NCBI GenBank assembly: GCA_040756085.1
Contig: JBFMAE010000399.1
Location: forward strand, 1 to 10,177
Length of the DNA stretch: 10,177 nt
Direction: 5' to 3'
DNA from: JBFMAE01 sp040756085
GTDB lineage: Bacteria > Desulfobacterota > BSN033 > UBA1163
Shown piece by piece: positions 5,840 through 10,177 of this stretch (the first letter of the stretch is position 1; the number at the start of each line of letters is the position of its first letter). A program made the position numbers and the translations under genes. The notes under the pieces are model-generated. The model was not told the DNA's origin. It made no database searches and saw only the letters and a program-made list of their open reading frames with translations.

Positions 5840-6449
5840 GAATCCTGTTTTTAAAACCCCGGAGCACCATGGATTCATACATCTTTTCGCTGGCACCTAT
5901 TCCTTTAATGATCAAATGGCCAAAGGCATTTGAAATATTGGTGAGACTTCTCCAGGGATGTCTCCACTGAAACCCTCCACGGAGATAGAGGGCATGCTGT
6001 GTCTCCTCAAAAACATTGAGGAGGATAAAGATCGATCGGTAAGTCAGAAAAAGAGCGGTCACAAAGAGGGAGGGGAGGATTCTTCCCAGGATTTCAAAGA
6101 TCGAGGGGTAAGGTGTGGTGGCTAACAGCAGCACGACGCCCGTAGACCCGCAGAGGACCTTCAGGAAGATGAGAAGAATAAAATGGATTTGAAACCCTGA
6201 GATAAAAATGAAGAGAATGGCAAAAATGAGAGGGTAGAGCGTGAGAGAAAAGATCCTCAGTGGAATTCGTGATATGAAAAAAAGAGCGAGGAGGATGGCA
6301 TAAAGGAGTAGAAGTCCAGGAAGGTTCCTCATCATGATAATGCCCAATAGAACGAGAGTCATCCCGATGATTTTCAACTTGGGTGAGAGACGATGAAGAT
6401 AGCTCTTACCCTCGACGGCTAAATAATCCAGATAAGAAAGCTGAATCAT
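5823..6449 (-). CDS. cbiQ: ECF transporter transmembrane component, CbiQ type
   Basis: The membrane T component that couples ATP hydrolysis by CbiO to movement of the substrate-binding CbiM. The start is set at the ATG at 6449, which overlaps the cbiM stop as ATGA and has GAGGG about 8 bases upstream. A longer frame upstream (to 6539) only reads through cbiM in another register. The 208 residues begin MIQLSYLDYLA and contain about five hydrophobic segments (roughly 25-40, 44-60, 66-84, 88-110, 124-145). The two coupling-helix motifs that contact the ATPases are visible as ALYLRGG (153-159) and MVLRGF (194-199). The protein ends nine residues after the second motif, shorter than many CbiQ proteins (about 225-260). 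That end coincides with the 16-bp repeat, so the C-terminus may have been set by the junction there. Confidence 0.88.
   Translation of the reverse strand: MIQLSYLDYLAVEGKSYLHRLSPKLKIIGMTLVLLGIIMMRNLPGLLLLYAILLALFFISRIPLRIFSLTLYPLIFAILFIFISGFQIHFILLIFLKVLCGSTGVVLLLATTPYPSIFEILGRILPSLFVTALFLTYRSIFILLNVFEETQHALYLRGGFQWRHPWRSLTNISNAFGHLIIKGIGASEKMYESMVLRGFKNRIHYRGE
5824..5839. repeat. 16-bp direct repeat, cbiQ-side copy
   Basis: TATTCTCCTCTGTAAT, identical to 5639-5654. Here it overlaps the last codons (HYRGE) and stop of cbiQ. In the other copy the same frame would read NYRGE then TAG, suggesting both derive from one cbiQ-cbiO junction. Confidence 0.8.
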
Positions 6450-7171
6450 AGTTCTTCCCTCTGTAATCTTAATAGATCGGGTCGCAGCCGGTGAATGTAC
6501 CGGGCGATCAGTATGGTGATCACGCCTTCCAGCACCCATCCAAAAAAACCCAATAGAAGGAGGATGGCGACAAATCGGTTGAATTTGACTCTATTTTCAA
6601 TCACACCTTCCTGGTGGTGATCATCCTTCTTCGAGAGGTGAAATTCAATCAATCCTTTTTGTTCCTGGTGGATCAATGTTTCATAATGAGATGTTCCCAA
6701 ACCAACCACTCCGATCATGGAGAGAGTGGAGGCAAAAAGGGCAAGAAAGGTGGCCAGAAAGATAGCAGGGGTTAAGCGTTTCAGCACTTTCCAGAAGAGC
6801 CGAAAGAGGAAATATCCCAGAATTCCTTCAATCGAAAGGGTGAGGGTGTTGAGGCCGATGACCGTGATCCCCCCATGTCCAAATAATGCTAAGGTCACAT
6901 TGACGACAAAGGTGGCCAGAAAGATGAGCGAAGGCCCCAGTAAGATACCAGAGATCACGGTCAGGTTGACATGATAAGCGATGGGAACGATTTCGACAGA
7001 GGCACCCAGGACCATTGCGGCGCCCATCATTCCCAGTAAGGGGAGGCGTCTGGTCAACTCTTCCTCCTTAAAGAATTTAAAGAGAATCGCACCGAGCCCG
7101 ATGGCGACGATAAATCCTGAAACCCAGAGCCAAACGGGTAAAACCCCATCCGGGAGATGGATATGGGACAT
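6446..7171 (-). CDS. cbiM: ECF metal transporter substrate component, CbiM/NikM type
   Basis: The membrane protein that binds the metal ion in a cobalt or nickel ECF importer. There are 241 residues with about six hydrophobic stretches (near 11-30, 43-62, 69-95, 98-125, 130-156, 200-222). The N-terminus MSHIHLPDG corresponds to the MHIPDG metal-binding start of the family but has His at positions 3 and 5. A second conserved ligand is probably the His in IAYHVNLTVISG (63-74). A His-rich loop, KKDDHHQEG, lies between the last two membrane segments, where a separate CbiN/NikN-like partner might otherwise sit. No separate cbiN is present. GAGGAGGAG precedes the ATG at 7171. Co-directional with fur and overlapping cbiQ. 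Cobalt and nickel cannot be distinguished here, so the symbol names the family, not a proven substrate. Confidence 0.88.
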   Translation of the reverse strand: MSHIHLPDGVLPVWLWVSGFIVAIGLGAILFKFFKEEELTRRLPLLGMMGAAMVLGASVEIVPIAYHVNLTVISGILLGPSLIFLATFVVNVTLALFGHGGITVIGLNTLTLSIEGILGYFLFRLFWKVLKRLTPAIFLATFLALFASTLSMIGVVGLGTSHYETLIHQEQKGLIEFHLSKKDDHHQEGVIENRVKFNRFVAILLLLGFFGWVLEGVITILIARYIHRLRPDLLRLQREEL

Positions 7172-7216
7172 GGACTCCTCCTCTAAATTTTTTTAGAAAG
7201 AATAATAACATTTCAA

Positions 7217-7256
7217 ATCCCCCCATTCCCCCCTTTCTAAAGGGGAGGATTAGGGT
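7217..7256. repeat. C-rich dispersed repeat with hairpin after fur
   Basis: A C-run stretch of the AATCCCCCC…GGGGGATTAGG type between fur and cbiM. CCCCTTT (7230-7236) pairs with AAAGGGG (7239-7245) around a 2-base loop. It overlaps the last fur codon and stop. On the minus strand no T-run follows, so it would be at most a weak attenuator between fur and cbiM. A separate small inverted repeat, TCTAAA/TTTAGA (7182-7197), lies just before the cbiM ribosome binding site. Confidence 0.5.
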
Positions 7257-7669
7257 TTACAATCTTTGCAAAACCCATAAAAATTCAATTGATGATTGGT
7301 CACTTGATAACCTGTTGACTCCATCACCTTATTAGACCAATCGGAGATATCACAAAAATCCAGCTCGACCACATTCCCACAGGTCCTACAAATGATGTGG
7401 TGGTGATGGTCTTCTGACTTGCAGACTTTATATCTCACATTCGATCCATTCGTAATTTTAAAGACGATTCCCATCGATTCGAAAAGATCAAGGGACCGAT
7501 AGATGGAGGTCAGTCCAATTTTCCTCTTTCTTTTACGAAGGCTCTGGTAAACTTCTTGAGGGCCCAATGGCCTTTTGGCATTGGAAAGTTCTTGATAGAC
7601 CAAAAGCCTGGGATGGCTCAGCCTAAGCCTTTTCTCCCTAAAAAGATTTTTAAAAAGTCCCATATTCAT
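7250..7669 (-). CDS. Fur-family metal-responsive transcriptional regulator
   Basis: A dimeric winged-helix repressor that binds DNA when loaded with a metal ion. At 139 residues it is typical. The N-terminal DNA-binding domain has the helix LGPQEVYQSL (35-44) and recognition region IGLTSIYRSLDLFESMGIV (51-69). The dimerisation domain has DHHHHIICRTCG (87-98), His126 and FCKDC (133-137). The pairs C94/C97 and C134/C137 form the structural zinc site. Sequence alone does not say whether it senses Fe, Zn, Ni, Mn or peroxide. The location directly upstream of cbiMQO suggests it controls metal uptake. ATG codons occur at 7669 and 7663, both without a clear Shine-Dalgarno sequence; the first is used. 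A promoter and a palindromic operator lie upstream, suggesting self-repression. Confidence 0.92.
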   Translation of the reverse strand: MNMGLFKNLFREKRLRLSHPRLLVYQELSNAKRPLGPQEVYQSLRKRKRKIGLTSIYRSLDLFESMGIVFKITNGSNVRYKVCKSEDHHHHIICRTCGNVVELDFCDISDWSNKVMESTGYQVTNHQLNFYGFCKDCKP

Positions 7670-7687
7670 AATAAGTTAAGAGAAAAT

Positions 7688-7701
7688 TGAAAATATTTTC
7701 A
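7688..7701. promoter_or_regulatory. Candidate Fur-family operator
   Basis: TGAAAATATTTTCA is a perfect 14-bp palindrome just downstream of the predicted -10 of the fur promoter, over the likely transcription start. It resembles the TGAAAAT-N-ATTTTCA Fur boxes described for deltaproteobacteria but without the central base. GAAAAT is also reiterated on both sides (7682-7687 and 7706-7711). Confidence 0.6.
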
Positions 7702-7706
7702 TTTAG

Positions 7707-7735
7707 AAAATAAATGTTTCTTTCCTCCTTGTCAA
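7707..7735 (-). promoter_or_regulatory. Probable fur promoter
   Basis: On the minus strand TTGACA (7735-7730), a 17-base spacer and TATTTT (7712-7707) form a sigma70-like promoter about 38 bases before the fur ATG. The -35 is perfect and the -10 matches 4 of 6 consensus bases. Confidence 0.55.
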
Positions 7736-7875
7736 GGCCTGAATAAGCCTATACTCCCAAGACATTTTTATCAAGGATTTGCTCGATTTCCTGAAGGTTT
7801 ATCACGACATCATGCAGAAAATCCGTTATCCCTTTCCTTATGGGAAATGTCCTATTGCATTTTAGGAAAGCTCTA

Positions 7876-9180
7876 TCACCGAAGGTTCATGTAAAGAGCG
7901 TCGAAGGGACTCTGAGGAGCGTTTTTCATGTCGCGAAGGACATGGGTATAGATCATAGTCGTATTCACATGTTTATGACCTAAGAGTTCCTGAATCGTCC
8001 TGATATTGTGACCCGCTTCAAGAAGATGTGTTGCAAAGCTACAACGGAGAGTATGGCAGCTTGCCATTTTTGGTAAACTCGCCTTCATCACCGCATCTTT
8101 TACAGCACGCTGAATGGCAGAGGGATGAATGTGCCACCGCATCACTTTCCCGGTTCGTGGATCAACGGATAATTTCTCCGCCGGAAATAACCACTGCCAA
8201 CCCCATTCTTTGGGAGCATTAGGGTATTTCTTTTCAAGGGCATCAGGAAGAGAAACCTCACCATACCCCATCTTTACATCCTGATCATGGATCTCTTTGA
8301 CAGAGGCGATATGCTTGGTAAGCTCCTCTTTTATCTTTTTAGGTATCATCAATGCCCTGTCTTTCTCGCCTTTCCCGGAACAGACCATGAGGAGATCGTT
8401 TTCTAAATCGACATCCTTGACCCTCAAGCGGAGGCACTCCATCAGGCGAAGCCCACACCCGTACATGAGTTGGGCCATAAGCAGATGGGGACCATCCAGG
8501 AAAGACAAAAGTTTCTTCACTTCGTCTCGACTCAGAACGGTAGGTAGGTTCACCTTCCGTTTTGCCCTCGCGACAGACGTCAGATCATCCACTTCCTTTT
8601 GTAAAATGTGGCGATACAGGAATAAAAGGGCATTGAACGCCTGATTCTGCGTTGAGGCGGAAACACGGCTATGAAGAGCAAGGTGAGTAAGGTACTTTTT
8701 CATATTGTTTGCTTCAAGAAGATGTGGATCACGGCCCTGCATGTAGGTCTTAAAACGGCCTATCCATCCGAGATAGGTCTTTTCAGTGCTCAAAGAGTAG
8801 TGCCGGAGGCGGATAAGGTTTTTTGCTTCCTCCAGCGTCTGTTTCCATTGAACAGATCCTTTTTGATCGATGGATTTCGCCATGGAATCCTTTGCAGAAG
8901 AGGGGGATTGTTGTAATGACTTCTTGAGATATTTTTCAATATAGAGGATGACTGCATCGGCCGCCTGCTTCACCTGCCAATCCGCAATCTTTTCATCAGC
9001 ATCAAGGGAATCGAGATATTGGGACACGCGATCCATATTGATATTCTCATGCTCGTAGTTACAGGCCTTGAGGAATCTCCTCACCCAGTAAACGTAGAAT
9101 TTGATTTTGTCTTCTGGCACAGTTCCAATTTTCGAAAGAAACGTCTCAAAATCCCCGAGCATACTCATTTCTCTACCCAT
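7876..9180 (-). CDS. intI: Integron integrase (IntI-type tyrosine recombinase) with N-terminal extension
   Basis: A tyrosine recombinase that inserts and excises gene cassettes at attI and attC sites. The catalytic set is complete: Arg245 (GLRLME), Lys270 (GKGEKDR), His376 and Arg379 (CHTLR), His402 (LGHKHV) and nucleophile Tyr411 (MIYTHV). The IntI-specific insert between the catalytic patches is clear at about 304-352, with GYGEVSLPDALEKKYPNA then WGWQWLFP; it binds folded attC in known integrases. The core-binding domain starts near residue 110 (VQWKQTLEEAKNLIRLRHYS). The preceding 109 residues are extra compared with the usual 320-340 residue IntI and look like a second SAM-like helical domain. 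The frequent second His after the catalytic Arg (LRHSFATH) is Cys here. The ATG at 9180 has a weak GAGAGAG site; ATGs at codons 5 and 7 are alternatives. Confidence 0.93.
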   Translation of the reverse strand: MGREMSMLGDFETFLSKIGTVPEDKIKFYVYWVRRFLKACNYEHENINMDRVSQYLDSLDADEKIADWQVKQAADAVILYIEKYLKKSLQQSPSSAKDSMAKSIDQKGSVQWKQTLEEAKNLIRLRHYSLSTEKTYLGWIGRFKTYMQGRDPHLLEANNMKKYLTHLALHSRVSASTQNQAFNALLFLYRHILQKEVDDLTSVARAKRKVNLPTVLSRDEVKKLLSFLDGPHLLMAQLMYGCGLRLMECLRLRVKDVDLENDLLMVCSGKGEKDRALMIPKKIKEELTKHIASVKEIHDQDVKMGYGEVSLPDALEKKYPNAPKEWGWQWLFPAEKLSVDPRTGKVMRWHIHPSAIQRAVKDAVMKASLPKMASCHTLRCSFATHLLEAGHNIRTIQELLGHKHVNTTMIYTHVLRDMKNAPQSPFDALYMNLR

Positions 9181-9212
9181 CTTTCTCTCTCAATAATGAT
9201 TTTTAGGGTTTA

Positions 9213-9241
9213 ATTATATGCAATATAACATTAATTTTCAA
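9213..9241 (-). promoter_or_regulatory. Integrase promoter (Pint)
   Basis: On the minus strand TTGAAA (9241-9236), a 17-base spacer and a perfect TATAAT (9218-9213) lie 32 bases upstream of the intI ATG. An inverted repeat, TTATAT-GCA-ATATAA (9214-9228), overlaps the -10 and could be an operator. It does not match the CTGT-N8-ACAG LexA box known from gammaproteobacterial integrons. Confidence 0.7.
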
Positions 9242-9363
9242 ACAAATTATTCAATGCTAAAAGAAGGTCCACAACTATCCCAAAAACGATAACCATATGG
9301 AATTACATGCATAAATAGCTATTTCCTTCTTCATTAAAATCTTATCAGTTCTCCAGAATTTGT

Positions 9364-9392
9364 TTGACAAAATTGATTGGCAAGTATAGGAT
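9364..9392 (+). promoter_or_regulatory. Candidate cassette promoter (Pc) in attI
   Basis: A perfect TTGACA (9364-9369), a 17-base spacer and TAGGAT (9387-9392, 4 of 6 consensus) point toward the cassette array. The predicted transcript would have a leader of about 27 bases before the cassette ATG, with no Shine-Dalgarno sequence in it. Confidence 0.6.
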
Positions 9393-9426
9393 TTAGAAAA
9401 TTATAGTTTGCAGTTCAATAATTGTT

Positions 9427-9966
9427 ATGGCAATAAATGAAATGAACGACAAACTGCAATTTGTAACCTCTGAGCTTTGCATTCTCTCATGGGCAGCCTC
9501 TGTCCAGCGTGCAAAATTATATAAGAAAGACATTGATTCAACTTCAAGAGAAGCAACCAAATTTCGTGAAGACATTATCACCTTTCTTAAAGACAATATT
9601 ATTCCTCAATATGTTGATGGATGCTCTGAAGAACAGCATTATAGAAACATCGATGATTTAATTGCACACGCCAACAGGGTTAATCCGGGCATCCTGAGCG
9701 ATTCCGGCTATAAATATGGAGTGGCCCAGAAGCTGCTCAATCTGACTCTCAAATACTATTGGTGTCTTGGCCTTATCAAAGAACCCCCTCATTGCCCCGT
9801 TGACCGAATAATAATAAATAAGACGAGACACAGCGGAAAAATTAATTGGACTCAGATAACTAAAAAGACGGATTATGAAAAAATCATCACTGAAATTAAA
9901 GAACTTGCCGCTGAGAAGGGGCTTTCTATTCCCACTTGGGAGCTTACTTTCTACAGAAGGAGGTAG
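9427..9966 (+). CDS. Cassette-encoded protein of unknown function (179 aa)
   Basis: The only gene of cassette 1. Its ATG (9427-9429) falls inside the attC core GTTATGG, so the cassette contributes no 5' leader and no ribosome binding site. Translation would be near-leaderless from Pc, or could start at the in-frame ATG of codon 6. The stop lies 5 bases before attC, the normal cassette layout. The protein is soluble, mixed charged, with no signal peptide or membrane helix. The stretch YGVAQKLLNLTLKYYWCLGL (97-116) followed by PPHCPVDRIII (120-130) resembles conserved uncharacterised proteins I have seen before, and is probably the functional core. It contains Cys113 and a HC pair at 122-123. 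I do not recognise a catalytic motif. Base composition is more AT-rich than the neighbouring housekeeping genes, consistent with cassette origin. Confidence 0.85.
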   Translation: MAINEMNDKLQFVTSELCILSWAASVQRAKLYKKDIDSTSREATKFREDIITFLKDNIIPQYVDGCSEEQHYRNIDDLIAHANRVNPGILSDSGYKYGVAQKLLNLTLKYYWCLGLIKEPPHCPVDRIIINKTRHSGKINWTQITKKTDYEKIITEIKELAAEKGLSIPTWELTFYRRR

Positions 9967-9971
9967 AAGGT

Positions 9972-10059
9972 CATAACAAGTCAATCAAGGCGACGGGGAA
10001 TAGCCCCGTCGCCTTTTAACGGGGGTCAGTGCCCCCGCGCCTTATTTCGGTCGTTAGAC
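9972..10059 (+). other. attC recombination site
   Basis: An 88-bp attC (59-base element). R'' is CATAAC (9972-9977), R' is GTTAGAC (10053-10059). L'' AAGGCG (9987-9992) pairs with L' CGCCTT (10038-10043). The spacers between the R and L boxes are each exactly 9 bases. Next to L'' an unpaired A (9993) would be the extrahelical base, and CGGGG (9994-9998) pairs with CCCCG (10033-10037). The arrangement parallels the aadB attC of classical integrons. A competing fold is present: AAGGCGACGGGG (9987-9998) pairs perfectly with CCCCGTCGCCTT (10004-10015), followed by TT, and CGGGGG/CCCCCG (10020-10037) forms a second hairpin. Confidence 0.92.
9987..10017 (+). terminator. Terminator-like hairpin inside attC
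   Basis: A perfect 12-bp GC-rich stem (9987-9998 with 10004-10015) and 5-base loop, ending in CTTTT. It could end the cassette 1 transcript 50 bases after the stop codon. It uses the same L'' bases that the recombinogenic attC fold needs. Confidence 0.5.
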
Positions 10060-10177
10060 TAATAAAAATAATCACACAGAGACACAAAGTCACAAAGGAA
10101 TTGAATAAAACAATAAACCTTTGTGTTCTTTGTGGCTTTGTGTGAGAAAATAAAAAGGAGATATTTTAGGGTCAACC
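10054..10177 (+). mobile_element. Start of a second cassette (partial)
   Basis: After the G^TTAGAC junction the sequence should belong to the next cassette or to the array's distal flank. The 124 visible bases hold an inverted repeat and an AAGGAG (10155-10160) near the window edge, but no start codon at a usable distance. The gene, if any, lies outside the window. Confidence 0.45.
10072..10145. repeat. Dispersed inverted repeat, CACAAAG type
   Basis: The left arm (10072-10098, starting TCACACAGAGACACAAAG) and right arm (10118-10145, ending CTTTGTGTGA) are imperfect inverted copies over about 27 bases with an AT-rich centre. This is another family of the intergenic repeats seen elsewhere in the window, here apparently inside a cassette. 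Confidence 0.65.

Larger units (their letters stand above)
9181..9424. other. attI region of the integron
   Basis: The AT-rich intergenic stretch between the intI start and the first cassette must contain attI. It carries two divergent promoters. The recombination point is placed at the G of GTTATGG (9424) because the cassette begins there. Individual integrase-binding boxes within attI cannot be assigned by eye. Confidence 0.7.
9425..10053 (+). mobile_element. Integron gene cassette 1 (629 bp)
   Basis: The boundaries follow from the crossover rule G^TT. The left junction is GTTATGG (9424-9430) and the right is GTTAGAC (10053-10059). The left core GTTATG is the exact complement of CATAAC (9972-9977) at the start of the cassette's own attC. 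This is expected because the first bases of an integrated cassette are the R' half of its own circular attC. The cassette holds a single ORF that nearly fills it. Confidence 0.85.

Noticed and set aside
6450..6539. A longer CbiQ starting at 6539 (30 extra residues)
   Set aside because: The extra segment lies inside cbiM in another frame, is Arg/His-rich and unlike any CbiQ N-terminus. The ATGA overlap and ribosome binding site support 6449.
7749..7877. Minus-strand open frame between intI and fur ending in EIEQILDKNVLGV and stop at 7749
   Set aside because: About 40 codons look protein-like, but there is no ATG, GTG or TTG start at a useful position and no ribosome binding site. It could be the 3' remnant of a lost gene, but I cannot support it as a feature.
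8297..8644. 115-residue plus-strand frame over intI
   Set aside because: Antisense to a complete IntI with all catalytic residues; no independent evidence.
9658..9984. 108-residue minus-strand frame antisense to the cassette gene
   Set aside because: It runs through attC and opposes an ORF that fits the cassette layout exactly, and has no ribosome binding site or recognisable motif.
10155..10177. Start of a gene after AAGGAG at the right edge
   Set aside because: No ATG, GTG or TTG occurs within 17 bases, so any gene cannot be placed from this window.

Overview
The window looks like a stretch of chromosome from a metagenomic or Desulfobacterota-like (deltaproteobacterial) Gram-negative bacterium. 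This is an inference from three things: the protein families, an AT-rich Fur-type operator of the TGAAAAT/ATTTTCA kind, and an unusually dense set of intergenic palindromic repeats of the sort common in such genomes. No rRNA, tRNA or CRISPR array is visible.

Left edge (1-635): an AT-rich promoter region drives a 45-residue cysteine-containing small protein (248-385, +) that ends at a clear intrinsic terminator. Several palindromic repeats follow.

Housekeeping block, all on the minus strand (636-4498): in transcription order, a dusB-like tRNA-dihydrouridine synthase, an alpha/beta hydrolase, prmA (ribosomal protein L11 methyltransferase) and rsmE (16S rRNA m3U1498 methyltransferase). The theme is tRNA, rRNA and ribosomal-protein modification. 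Gaps between the genes hold dispersed repeats, and one repeat supplies the C-terminal codons of the hydrolase.

Metal block, minus strand (4782-7669): a Fur-family regulator with its own promoter and a 14-bp palindromic operator, followed by an energy-coupling-factor importer of the cobalt/nickel type: cbiM (substrate component), cbiQ (membrane T component) and cbiO (ATPase). cbiM and cbiQ are coupled by an ATGA overlap. A 185-bp segment with a 16-bp direct repeat at its borders appears to have inserted between cbiQ and cbiO.

Integron (7876 to the right edge): a divergent integron platform. An IntI-type tyrosine recombinase with an extra N-terminal domain (minus strand) has its own promoter. 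Opposite it lie an attI region with an outward cassette promoter, one complete gene cassette carrying a 179-residue protein of unknown function, a textbook attC site, and the start of what should be a second cassette. The cassette boundaries can be read to the base because its first bases, GTTATG, are complementary to CATAAC at the start of its own attC. This integron is the most notable system in the window.
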